NCBI GenBank assembly: GCA_047621305.1
Contig: JBLHNB010000013.1
Coordinates: forward strand, 13,152-77,151
Length of the DNA: 64,000 nt
Reading direction: 5' to 3'
DNA from: Colwellia_A sp047621305
GTDB lineage: Bacteria; Pseudomonadota; Gammaproteobacteria; Enterobacterales; Alteromonadaceae
The position numbers and the translations under genes are program-made. Below the pieces are notes generated by a model. It was not told the DNA's origin. It made no database searches and saw only the letters and a program-made list of their open reading frames with translations. Positions 8,454 through 16,966 of the stretch are shown one piece after another (within the stretch, counting starts at the first letter, position 1; the number at the start of each line of letters is the position of its first letter).

Positions 8454-8620
8454 AGAAACGACTTTATCAGTACCAAAGGCTTCGAAATTAATCGAGATAA
8501 GTGTAACTATAATTAATTTAGCTAATAATTTATTCGTTAGATTGATGTCATTGTTCCTTATTGAAGAGACCGATGCTAGTCGTAACTAAAATCGGTTATT
8601 CTTATCCTTTGTTTTGATCT

Positions 8621-11449
8621 TTATAACCAACTATCAAGTAAAAGTTGAGCATCTTTCTTTTCTGAGAAATTCTGATGACTATCAATTGCTTCCATTAAAT
8701 ATTTTTTGGCTTCTATACGTCGATTTAACGCCTCTAATGTTACCGCTATATGGTATTTTATCTCAGCATTGTCATAGTCTTTGGTTAATGCTCGTCTAAA
8801 TAAACCTAAGGCTTTGTCATGATTGCCTGAGCGACTTTCAATCCAAGCTAGCGTATCGATTATAGCAACATTATCGTTTAAGTACTCGTAAGATTTTCTC
8901 GCATATTCAAGCGATTTTTCTTGGTTGCCAAGCGAAAAGTAAACATTGGCAGCATTGTTTAATAATATGGGTAATTGGCCATGACTCGCTAATAGTTCTT
9001 CGTAATAATCAACAGATTCTTGTAATTGCAGACTACCTCTTAGGGCATCAGCCAATGAGATTTTTACGAGTAAATCATCAGGTTTATTTTTAAGCCATGC
9101 TTGCAAATGAGGAATAACGGCTATTAAATTATTTTCTAATTTATAGCTTCGGTATAATCCTAAAAGCGCTTGTTTTTGAGGTGATAATTTTAGTGCTGAT
9201 AAATAATGTTTTTTTGATGCTACTGGATTTTCGAGGGTTAAATAGAGGTCACCAAGTAACACTTCTTTAAGGCTTTGGCTTTGTGTGATTCTTTCGATGG
9301 TATTTATTAATGACAGAGCATATTGCTCATCTTTTTGTTTAATTATTAAATTGACGAGACCTAAATGTGCAGATAATGAATTTTGGTCGGCAACAATTGC
9401 TTTTCGATAAGATTGTATTGCGCCTGAATAGTCTTTTGCTAACGTTTGAGCCTTTGCAAGCATTATAAAAGCAGGGGCTTTATCAAATGACTTTTTAACA
9501 TAATCTCTGAGTGCAAGTATGGCTTGTTTATGTTGGTTGGCTTTTTGGTAAAGCGAAGCGATTAACGTTAATGCCTCTATATTATTATTTTGCCCTATAA
9601 AAGCATCAACAATATCAATGGTTTCTTGTAATGCGTTTTTTTCAACGAGTATGCTCGTTAGTTTACGCACGACATAAAAATCATTTGAATAGTTTGCATA
9701 GGCTTTTTTAGCCCATAACAGCCCATTTTCAATATCATTAGAAATTAAATAACTATCAGATATTTCGACCATTATTAAAGCATTATCTGGAAATTTTAAT
9801 AACTGTTCATTTAAGAACTTACGTGCCTTGTCGCTATTATTTTCGATGTTATCCATTCTCGCTAAATGTATAATTGCTAGAATGTTTTCGTTATCAAGAG
9901 CAAGCGCTTGATTAAACGCGCCTCTGGCTTTAGTTAATTCGTTATTTAGACCGTAGATAACCCCCAAACGTTGATGGAAGTAGCTATCTTCTGGAAATTG
10001 TGTAATTAATTCTTTAGCGATTACTAAGGCTTTATCGATTACTTTGCTACTTTGATAAGCATCAATAAGTAAAAGCTTAATTTGAGTGCCGTTTATTTGA
10101 TTGTTCTTTATCGTAACTAATGCGTCTATTGCTGATTGATATTGCCCTGATTGCATTTTAGTTTTTGCTAAATTGCTGATACCAACCTCTGAAGTTGGAA
10201 ACATTGCTAACACCTGTTTAAAGTAACTTTCAGCTTTATTCGTATCTTTTAATTGTAAATAGGTCATACCTAGCAAGGTTAAAATATTTGGATCATTGGG
10301 TATTTCTAAATTAGTTTTAATTAATAAGTTTTTTGCTGATGTTAAATTTCCTTGCTGTAAATCTATAGTCGCAACCATCCTAACTGAATCAATATTGAAT
10401 GGTGAATAGGATAAAAATTGAACCAGGTACCTTCTTGCATCATTTAAATTACCAAACTGAAAATTAGTTAAGCCAGCTAAAAAATAATAATCAGGTGTGG
10501 TTTTCATTACTTCATCGGGTACTGCAGATAACGTTGTGATCACGCCGGATAATTTTTTTGTGCCTTCTTGGTCATCATCTTTATGTAGACTTGCACTGAT
10601 AATTGCCTTTAAATAACCTGCTCTTGGTTCATTGGGTATTTCATTAATAATATAATCTACTTGAGGTTCGGCTAATGCGTATTCTTGTATGGAAATGTGA
10701 ATCATTGCTTTAGTGAGTCTTGCCGCCATATGCGTAGGATCTATTTTTAAAGCTTGGTCAATCGCTTCGATAGCTTTGGTCATCTCACCTAATTGTTGCA
10801 AGATATTGGCTTTTAATATCCAACCATTAACAAATGGTGAGCTGCTTGCGAGTGAAAGTTCAACATATTCTAATGCTTTAGCTGGTTTACGAGCGTTTAG
10901 TGCTAATTGTGCACGACCTAATAAGGCAAGTTTGTTATTTGGCGATAAAATGAGTGCATCGCTGAATGCCACGTCTGCTGATCTGTAAAGTTTCTGACCA
11001 ATTAATGCTTGGCCTTTGTATATGAGTAATTCAGTTTCAATTTTTTTTGTACGATTGCCTGGTGTTGTTATTTCTAATGTTTCTTTGAATTTACTTTGTA
11101 AAATATAGGCATGGGCAAATAATGTAACTAAGCGGTCGGGGTCGACTTTTTTATTTCTTGCCTTAATAAGCTCTACTTCAGCAACAGCCCCGTTACCCAT
11201 TTTTAAATAGGCTTGGGCGAGCAATATTCGAGCAGACATGTGTACATCATTACTTTTTAATACATTTTTAAGGTGAATGATGCTTGTTGAAATGTCGCCC
11301 TTTTGATAAGTGATAAGTGCTTGTTCGTATAATTTATTTGATTCTTCAAATGCTATAGAAGAAGAGGAAATACAAAGTGATGAAATAAAGCCAATTGAGT
11401 AAATTAGCCGTTTTATGTTAATCGTAGAAACGTTAAATGAAATATGCAT
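8621..11449 (-). CDS. prsT: PrsT-like TPR repeat protein of the PEP-CTERM system
   Basis: This large tetratricopeptide-repeat protein (942 residues from the start used here) has TPR units filling nearly the whole length, for example LLLAQAYLKMGN-type, LLGRAQLALNARKPAKAL and LLTLLGMTYLQLKDTNKAES-type helices. The N terminus carries a signal peptide (hydrophobic residues ~13-32, then SSIAFEES). Proteins of this size and build next to PEP-CTERM genes are the PrsT family, thought to help exosortase-linked export or polysaccharide assembly in the periplasm. The ATG at 11449 is preferred because the ATG 51 bp upstream would put 17 extra residues before the signal peptide. It is divergent to the PEP-CTERM gene. 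Confidence 0.75.
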   Translation of the reverse strand: MHISFNVSTINIKRLIYSIGFISSLCISSSSIAFEESNKLYEQALITYQKGDISTSIIHLKNVLKSNDVHMSARILLAQAYLKMGNGAVAEVELIKARNKKVDPDRLVTLFAHAYILQSKFKETLEITTPGNRTKKIETELLIYKGQALIGQKLYRSADVAFSDALILSPNNKLALLGRAQLALNARKPAKALEYVELSLASSSPFVNGWILKANILQQLGEMTKAIEAIDQALKIDPTHMAARLTKAMIHISIQEYALAEPQVDYIINEIPNEPRAGYLKAIISASLHKDDDQEGTKKLSGVITTLSAVPDEVMKTTPDYYFLAGLTNFQFGNLNDARRYLVQFLSYSPFNIDSVRMVATIDLQQGNLTSAKNLLIKTNLEIPNDPNILTLLGMTYLQLKDTNKAESYFKQVLAMFPTSEVGISNLAKTKMQSGQYQSAIDALVTIKNNQINGTQIKLLLIDAYQSSKVIDKALVIAKELITQFPEDSYFHQRLGVIYGLNNELTKARGAFNQALALDNENILAIIHLARMDNIENNSDKARKFLNEQLLKFPDNALIMVEISDSYLISNDIENGLLWAKKAYANYSNDFYVVRKLTSILVEKNALQETIDIVDAFIGQNNNIEALTLIASLYQKANQHKQAILALRDYVKKSFDKAPAFIMLAKAQTLAKDYSGAIQSYRKAIVADQNSLSAHLGLVNLIIKQKDEQYALSLINTIERITQSQSLKEVLLGDLYLTLENPVASKKHYLSALKLSPQKQALLGLYRSYKLENNLIAVIPHLQAWLKNKPDDLLVKISLADALRGSLQLQESVDYYEELLASHGQLPILLNNAANVYFSLGNQEKSLEYARKSYEYLNDNVAIIDTLAWIESRSGNHDKALGLFRRALTKDYDNAEIKYHIAVTLEALNRRIEAKKYLMEAIDSHQNFSEKKDAQLLLDSWL

Positions 11450-11685
11450 TATAAACCCACTAACATAATAATTTTTATAAAAATTATTAAATAAAACCAA
11501 GTGTTTGTCATCTTAATAAGTTTCTCGCTGTAATTCTAGTTAATTATAAAAAACAGGATTGAATTTATATGAATATAATCTTACTGAACACTCTAGTGTC
11601 AGTATTTTTTACACTTTTTATTTTTATATAATAAAAAGCGCTTTTTATATTTATAACTCTTTGTTTTATTATGTATAATTTTAAT

Positions 11686-11701
11686 TGGAACAATTAATGC
11701 A
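11686..11701 (+). promoter_or_regulatory. Candidate sigma-54 (-24/-12) promoter
   Basis: TGGAACAATTAATGCA has the GG-N10-GC spacing of sigma-54 promoters and matches TGG, AC and TGCA of the consensus. It points to the PEP-CTERM gene, with a start near 11712. PEP-CTERM genes are known to be controlled by sigma-54 through the PrsK/PrsR two-component system, which makes the match more credible. No activator site was identified. The rest of the 368-bp intergenic region is very AT-rich. Confidence 0.45.
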
Positions 11702-11730
11702 TTGAACGGTTAAAATGATTATTGTATAAT

Positions 11731-11772
11731 TGCACTTCGTTATACATTTGTGCATAATGCACTTCTTATACA
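11731..11772 (+). repeat. Direct repeat TGCACTTC(G)TTATACA in the PEP-CTERM leader
   Basis: TGCACTTCGTTATACA (11731-11746) recurs as TGCACTTCTTATACA (11758-11772), 27 bp apart, with one base missing. A GTGCATAATGCAC inverted repeat lies between and across them. This sits between the possible sigma-54 start and the start codon. It could be an operator or part of a leader structure. Confidence 0.5.
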
Positions 11773-11817
11773 GTAGATGTGTAAACTTTAATGAATTAGT
11801 TTATTACACCTGATTAA

Positions 11818-12645
11818 ATGGAATATATGATGTCTTTATTTAGCAATGTTTTTAAATCAGTTAGTTTGTGTTTAGCCCTAAGTGCAACAACTGCTTTTGC
11901 TGCTACTATTATCCCTCCTACTACAATTGATGATGCGAATAATGATCATGTAGGCGGCTACCAATTTGACGTAGAGAGTATGGACGTGCAACTTACCGCA
12001 GATGGTCAGATGCAAGTTGACGTTTTTACGAATTTTGGTAATTGGAATAACCGTATTGGTACGGGTAACAGAGGCAATGGTAATATTGTTTTTGGTGATT
12101 TACTTATCGGTACAGCAGGTGTTGAAGGTACTTTTGATTATGCTTTTCAGTTAACTGAATTAGCTCGTACAAATGATTATATGGATCCTGTCGTTGGAAC
12201 AAAACATGTTGCAAACGGTGGTAACCTTTATAAAATTAATGACACACTTTCAGCCAAGCAATATCATGGACGTCGATCGTCGGTGGAATCTGGTTTTACA
12301 CCTGTTGTTGGTGTTACAACGGGCGCTTCACTAGGATTAGGAAGTCTTTCTGTTGGAACTAAATATGCCAGTACAACAAGAAACGATGCTAACTATGGTT
12401 ACGATAAAATAAGCTTTGTTTTTAATGTTGGTGATATTTTTAAAGATTCGAGCCAAATAGCGCTTAGTTGGGCAATGACCTGTTATAACGATGCGGTTAG
12501 TGGACTTGTTAATGTGAGTAATGATGGTGGCGGTGGCGGTGGCGGTGGTGGCACACCAGTACCAGAGCCTCAAACATTGTTATTAATGTTGTTGGGTATT
12601 GTAGGTATTGCTACTCGACGCAAGCAACAAGCTTTTAAAGCGTAA
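11818..12645 (+). CDS. PEP-CTERM exosortase-sorted surface protein
   Basis: This 275-residue exported protein has a signal peptide ending TTAFA near residue 28, and a beta-rich middle with many Gly, Asn and Asp residues. A run of ten glycines leads into the C-terminal sorting signal VPEPQTLLLMLLGIVGIATRRK: the Pro-Glu-Pro motif, a hydrophobic helix and a basic tail. This tripartite tail is cleaved by an exosortase (EpsH/XrtA type), which is not in the window. The middle may be one of the named exosortase-dependent surface families, but I cannot assign it. Starts at codon 1, 4 or 5 are all possible; an ATG at 11827 or 11830 sits nearer a GGA site. A strong terminator follows. Confidence 0.85.
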   Translation: MEYMMSLFSNVFKSVSLCLALSATTAFAATIIPPTTIDDANNDHVGGYQFDVESMDVQLTADGQMQVDVFTNFGNWNNRIGTGNRGNGNIVFGDLLIGTAGVEGTFDYAFQLTELARTNDYMDPVVGTKHVANGGNLYKINDTLSAKQYHGRRSSVESGFTPVVGVTTGASLGLGSLSVGTKYASTTRNDANYGYDKISFVFNVGDIFKDSSQIALSWAMTCYNDAVSGLVNVSNDGGGGGGGGGTPVPEPQTLLLMLLGIVGIATRRKQQAFKA

Positions 12646-12680
12646 AATATTCTCAATTCATATTATATGAATTGAATAAA

Positions 12681-12705
12681 AAAACGGCCTTTTGGCCGTT
12701 TTTTT
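12681..12705 (+). terminator. Rho-independent terminator of the PEP-CTERM gene
   Basis: AAAACGGCC-TTTT-GGCCGTTTTTTT forms a GC-rich stem with a tetraloop and a T run 35 bp after the stop codon. Confidence 0.9.
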
Positions 12706-12748
12706 ATTGTCTGTAATAAAACCTAATCCATCGATAACAAATATGTGC

Positions 12749-12911
12749 GTTATACTATTAATCCCATTAAGTTATTGCTCACTTGTACTGGTTAAATTTT
12801 TTCAAGTCTACGTTGCGCTCAATCCTCATAGCTATGAATCAATCAAGCGCCTTGCTCTTGAAAATTTACTCTCGCTTATAATAGATCACTACTTTAATTC
12901 AATTGGTATTA
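12749..12911 (-). mobile_element. MITE-like repeat, copy A
   Basis: About 160 bp ending in ACTTTAATTCAATTGGTAT. It matches, in inverse orientation, the element at 58338-58501: both contain CAAGCGCCTTGCT, then an ATTTACTCTCGCTTATAATAGAT-type stretch, then the AATTGGTAT end. The left terminal repeat is degraded here (TATACTATTAAT instead of TATACCAATT). There is no open reading frame, so it is non-autonomous. It fills much of the 401-bp gap before recR. Confidence 0.7.
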
Positions 12912-13046
12912 CTTTTAAATCACTGGGATTATTAAAGCCCAAATAAAAATTATATAGCAGGGTAACGTAACCGATCTTAATTTTATTATAAAAGTGATTC
13001 ACTAGGTGGTAGAATCTTTATTACTTTGTATACATAATTAAATCTC

Positions 13047-13652
13047 ATGAAATTTAGCCCGCTTGTCCAAGAACTTATTGACTCTCTTAAATGTTTACCT
13101 GGTGTTGGCGCCAAGTCAGCGCAACGGATGGCTTTCCACTTGCTTGAGCGTAATCGTCACGGTGGTAGTAAATTATCAAAATCATTAGCAACAGCTATGG
13201 AGAATATTGGTCATTGTCAGCAATGTCGTAACTTTACTGAAGAAACACTTTGTGATATTTGCCAAAGTCCAAAACGAGAAATTGTTCAGCAACTTTGTAT
13301 TGTTGAAGGGCCAGCAGATGTCATCGCTATTGAGCAGACAGGAGAATTTCAAGGACGGTATTTTGTTTTAATGGGACATTTATCACCTATTGATGGTATT
13401 GGTCCTGATGATCTAGGCTTAGATATTTTGGAAAAACAACTTTCGACCGCTCAATTTAGTGAAGTTATCTTAGCAACTAATCCTACGGTGGAAGGTGAAG
13501 CAACAGCACACTTTATCGCAGAACTTGCTAAACAATACCAAATCAATATCTCTCGAATCGCACATGGTGTACCTGTTGGCAGCGAATTAGAATATGTGGA
13601 TGGTAATACCCTATCTCATGCCTTATCAGGCCGAAAAAACTACGCTCTATAA
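13047..13652 (+). CDS. recR: Recombination protein RecR
   Basis: RecR has 201 residues, the normal length. It shows the helix-hairpin-helix start (LKCLPGVGAKSAQRMAFHLL), the zinc finger CQQC...CDIC, and the Toprim domain (VEGPADVIAIE, then GHLSPIDGIGPDDL). With RecF and RecO it loads RecA at gaps during recombinational repair in the cytoplasm. The usual dnaX-ybaB genes are not upstream; recR here follows a MITE-like element and probably has its own promoter. A perfect 10-bp hairpin follows the stop. Confidence 0.95.
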   Translation: MKFSPLVQELIDSLKCLPGVGAKSAQRMAFHLLERNRHGGSKLSKSLATAMENIGHCQQCRNFTEETLCDICQSPKREIVQQLCIVEGPADVIAIEQTGEFQGRYFVLMGHLSPIDGIGPDDLGLDILEKQLSTAQFSEVILATNPTVEGEATAHFIAELAKQYQINISRIAHGVPVGSELEYVDGNTLSHALSGRKNYAL

Positions 13653-13682
13653 AAATAACCTTCTATCTGAATGAAATTTACT

Positions 13683-13705
13683 AAGGGAGATTGCAAATCT
13701 CCCTT
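13683..13705 (+). terminator. Hairpin after recR
   Basis: AAGGGAGATT-GCA-AATCTCCCTT is a perfect 10-bp stem 30 bp after the recR stop. The downstream run is AT-rich rather than pure T, so it is a weaker terminator. Confidence 0.65.
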
Positions 13706-13744
13706 GAATTAAATTTCTACAACCCCACATGTTAACTATCAAAG

Positions 13745-13786
13745 CGAATATAGCCGTATCGACAACGAATCAAACGTCTATATTCG
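13745..13786. promoter_or_regulatory. Inverted repeat upstream of htpG
   Basis: CGAATATAGCCGT (13745-13757) and ACGTCTATATTCG (13774-13786) are a 12-of-13 inverted repeat with a 16-bp spacer, ending 43 bp before the htpG start. It may be an operator or a hairpin in the htpG leader. I did not find a convincing sigma-32 promoter. Confidence 0.45.
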
Positions 13787-13829
13787 TAAAATCATTTGTT
13801 TAATATAGTATAAGTAGGAGATATTTTAG

Positions 13830-15791
13830 ATGTCAGACACTAGTCAAAAAGAAGTTCATGAGTTTGCAACAGATAATGCCAAATTATTAAAGTTGATGAT
13901 CCACTCTCTTTATTCTAATAAAGAAATATTTTTGCGTGAATTAGTATCAAATGCTGCCGACGCAGCAGATAAATTACGTTTTAAAGCGCTTTCTAACGAC
14001 GAACTTTATGAAGGGGATGGTGATTTACGTGTTCGTGTAAGTTGTGATAAAGAAAACAATACGGTGACTATTTCAGATAACGGTATTGGTATGACTCATG
14101 ATCAAATTATTGAACATCTAGGCACTATCGCAAAATCAGGTACAGCGGAGTTTTTCTCTCAGTTATCTGGTGATCAAGCGTCTGATTCACAACTGATCGG
14201 TCAATTTGGTGTGGGTTTCTACTCAGCATTTATTGTTGCTGATTTAGTGACTGTCCGTTCTCGTGCAGCAGGCTCTGCTTCTTCTGAAGGTGTTGAATGG
14301 ACAAGTGCTGGTGAAGGTGAATTTACAACAGCGGTGGTTGAAAAAACAAGCCGTGGTACTGATATTATTCTTCATTTAAAAGAAGAAGAGTCAGAATTTG
14401 CTGATGACTGGCGTTTAAAGTCAATCGTTACTAAATATTCAGACCATATTTCTGTTTCAGTTGAAATGTTAACGGCTGAAGTACCGGCTATCGAAGAAAA
14501 AATAGAAGAAAAAGATGATGAAGGCAATGTAACTAAGCCAGCTGTAGCTGCCGTTGATGCGATTCCTGCAAAATGGGAACCTGTTAACAAAGCTACAGCC
14601 TTATGGACACGTGAAAAATCTGATATTTCAGATGATGAATACAAAGAATTTTATAAGCACGTTTCGCATGATTTTGGTGACCCACTTTTATGGGAACATA
14701 ATAGAGTTGAAGGTAAAACTGAATATACTTCTCTTTTATATATCCCTTCTAAAGCTCCGTTTGATATGCATAACCGTGAAAAACAACATGGTTTAAAATT
14801 GTTTGTACAACGTGTATTTATTATGGATGATGCTGAGCAATTCATGCCAACGTACTTACGTTTTGTTAAAGGTTTATTAGACTCAAATGATTTGCCTTTA
14901 AACGTATCGCGCGAAATTTTACAAGATAATAAAATCACACAAACGATCCGTAAGGGCTGTAGTAAGCGTGTGCTCAAGATGCTTGAAAAACTAGGCAATA
15001 AAGATAAAGAGCAATATCAAGTTTTTTGGAATGAGTTTGGTCAAGTTTTAAAAGAAGGCCCCGCAGAAGATATGGCTAACAAAGAACAAATAGCCAAGTT
15101 ATTGCGTTTTTCTTCTTCTAACGACGATAGCAGCGCACAAAATGTATCTTTACCAGAATACATTGAGCGTATGAAAGAAGGGCAGGACAAAATTTATTAT
15201 GTCGTTGCTGACAGCTTTGAAACGGCTAAAAATAGTCCTCATTTAGAAGTATTCCGTAAAAAGGGCATTGAAGTCATCTTAATGTCTGACCGTATTGATG
15301 AATGGTTAGTAAGTCACTTAACTGATTTTGACGGCAAACAGTTACAATCAGTAACTCGTGGTGGCCTTGATCTTGGTGATATGGACGATGAAGAAACTAA
15401 ACAAGCACAAGAAAAATTAGCAGAAGAATTTGATTCAGTTGTTACCCGCATTAAATCAGCATTAGAAGGTAAGGTTAAAGATGTTAAGTTATCGCAGCGT
15501 TTAACTGATTCTCCTGCTTGTGTGGTTGCTGATGAACATGATATGAGCAGCCAAATGATGAAGTTAATGCAATCTGTAGGTCAAGAAGTGCCAGATACTT
15601 TACCTATCTTTGAAATTAACGCTGAACATGATTTAATTAAACATGTGGCAGACGAGCAAGATGATGAAAAATTCAAACAATGGTCTGAAGTATTGTTTGA
15701 ACAAGCATTATTAGCTGAACGTGGTAGTTTGAAAGATCCAGCGAGTTTTGTTACTCGCTTAAATAAATTGATGTTAAGTTTAACTAAATAG
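13830..15791 (+). CDS. htpG: Molecular chaperone HtpG (Hsp90)
   Basis: HtpG is a 653-residue cytosolic Hsp90 ATPase that remodels client proteins. The N-terminal GHKL ATP site is complete (ELVSNAADAADKLR, DNGIGMT, GQFGVGFYSAFIV), and the middle domain has NVSREILQ. Compared with the ~624-residue E. coli protein there is an acidic insert near residues 218-245 (EEKIEEKDDEGNV, then an Ala/Val-rich stretch) in the charged linker between the N and middle domains. A clear SD (TAGGAG) sits before the ATG. It stands alone, with its own terminator. Confidence 0.96.
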   Translation: MSDTSQKEVHEFATDNAKLLKLMIHSLYSNKEIFLRELVSNAADAADKLRFKALSNDELYEGDGDLRVRVSCDKENNTVTISDNGIGMTHDQIIEHLGTIAKSGTAEFFSQLSGDQASDSQLIGQFGVGFYSAFIVADLVTVRSRAAGSASSEGVEWTSAGEGEFTTAVVEKTSRGTDIILHLKEEESEFADDWRLKSIVTKYSDHISVSVEMLTAEVPAIEEKIEEKDDEGNVTKPAVAAVDAIPAKWEPVNKATALWTREKSDISDDEYKEFYKHVSHDFGDPLLWEHNRVEGKTEYTSLLYIPSKAPFDMHNREKQHGLKLFVQRVFIMDDAEQFMPTYLRFVKGLLDSNDLPLNVSREILQDNKITQTIRKGCSKRVLKMLEKLGNKDKEQYQVFWNEFGQVLKEGPAEDMANKEQIAKLLRFSSSNDDSSAQNVSLPEYIERMKEGQDKIYYVVADSFETAKNSPHLEVFRKKGIEVILMSDRIDEWLVSHLTDFDGKQLQSVTRGGLDLGDMDDEETKQAQEKLAEEFDSVVTRIKSALEGKVKDVKLSQRLTDSPACVVADEHDMSSQMMKLMQSVGQEVPDTLPIFEINAEHDLIKHVADEQDDEKFKQWSEVLFEQALLAERGSLKDPASFVTRLNKLMLSLTK

Positions 15792-15830
15792 CGTCTTACT
15801 AAAGACAATATTTATAGACTTTAGTATGAA

Positions 15831-15855
15831 AAAGAGGCTTTAGTGCCTCTTTTTT
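15831..15855 (+). terminator. Rho-independent terminator of htpG
   Basis: AAAGAGGC-TTTAGT-GCCTCTTTTTT: an 8-bp stem with a T run, 40 bp after the stop. Confidence 0.9.
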
Positions 15856-16022
15856 GATTGTTGCTTGTTATTCTTACTTGTTTGCATACATTTGAACTTG
15901 TATAGTACCTGCCGAAAATAACAAATATTGATGACAGTATAATTACATTAGAACCATATGTTATTTTTTGAGTATGGATTTAATGTAACTATTATTTTAC
16001 ACATTTATTAGGGCTATATTAT

Positions 16023-16667
16023 ATGCGCATAATTTTGTTAGGTGCCCCAGGGGCTGGTAAAGGCACTCAAGCACAGTTTTTGATGGCTAAGTTTGGTATC
16101 CCACAAATTTCTACAGGTGATATGTTGCGTGCAGCGATTAAAGCTGGGACAGAACTTGGTAAAAAAGCCAGAGAAGTAATGGATGCAGGGCAATTAGTTT
16201 CTGACGAATTAATCATAGGTTTGGTGAAAGAGCGTATTACAGAAGATGATTGTAAAAGTGGCTTTTTACTTGATGGTTTTCCTCGCACTATTCCACAAGC
16301 TGATGCGATGAAAGATAATGGCGTGAGTGTTGATCATGTTATTGAATTTGATGTACCTGATGAAGTCATTGTTGAACGTATGGCTGGTCGACGTGTGCAT
16401 TCAGGTTCGGGCCGTGTTTATCATCTTGTTTATAATCCTCCTAAGGTTGAAGGAAAGGATGATCAAACAGGTGAAGAGCTTTCTATTCGCCCTGACGATG
16501 AAGAATCAACAGTTCGTAAGCGTTTAGGTATATATCATGAGCAGACTAAACCTTTGGTTACTTATTACCAAACAGAAGCGGCTCAAAGCACCTGTGTATA
16601 TCATACTATTGACGGAACCCAACCCGTTAGCCAAGTAAGTGATTTATTAGCAGAGAAATTAGGTTAA
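16023..16667 (+). CDS. adk: Adenylate kinase
   Basis: This is a 214-residue long-form adenylate kinase (ATP + AMP to 2 ADP). The P-loop GAPGAGKGTQ lies at residues 7-16, the AMP site is STGDMLR, and LLDGFPRT and the LID domain around GRRVHSGSGRVYH are present. The LID lacks the four-cysteine zinc site, as in other proteobacteria. The order htpG-adk is also found in E. coli. A textbook terminator follows. Confidence 0.97.
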   Translation: MRIILLGAPGAGKGTQAQFLMAKFGIPQISTGDMLRAAIKAGTELGKKAREVMDAGQLVSDELIIGLVKERITEDDCKSGFLLDGFPRTIPQADAMKDNGVSVDHVIEFDVPDEVIVERMAGRRVHSGSGRVYHLVYNPPKVEGKDDQTGEELSIRPDDEESTVRKRLGIYHEQTKPLVTYYQTEAAQSTCVYHTIDGTQPVSQVSDLLAEKLG

Positions 16668-16714
16668 CGATAGCAAACTACAATATTTAGTTTAACTCGT
16701 TTAATCGTATAAAT

Positions 16715-16740
16715 AAAAAGCTCACTTCGGTGAGCTTTTT
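16715..16740 (+). terminator. Rho-independent terminator of adk
   Basis: AAAAAGCTCAC-TTCG-GTGAGCTTTTT: a stable UUCG tetraloop with an 11-bp symmetric stem, usable in both directions. Confidence 0.93.
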
Positions 16741-16950
16741 ATGTTCAGGATGAGCGGTATGTTGTAATGCCATGGATGGCAAAGCACAACGATGTTCAGG
16801 ACGAACGGTCAGCTTTTCTAATCAAGGGCGTTCCTGACTAAAGCTAAGTACCTGCATCCATGCAGGCAATGTTGCAATACCATAGCCGTTACTATGCATC
16901 TATGTAAACCATGTCGAACTCACAGGAACGTGAGCAAGCAACAAGTTTCA
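16741..16950. repeat. Non-coding segment rich in direct and inverted repeats
   Basis: ATGTTCAGGATGAGCGGT (16741) recurs as ATGTTCAGGACGAACGGT at 16792. A CCTGCAT-CC-ATGCAGG hairpin lies at 16851-16866, and GTTCCTG (16830) is inverted as CAGGAAC (16923). No open reading frame is seen. It looks like a genomic intergenic repeat of the kind found in marine Alteromonadales, but no second full copy is in the window. Confidence 0.45.
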
Positions 16951-16966
16951 TCTATCTATTTTAACT

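Noticed and set aside
12749..12911. A short reading frame (84 codons from 12692) over the repeat
   Set aside because: It begins inside the terminator, runs over the MITE-like repeat and has no family match or SD site.
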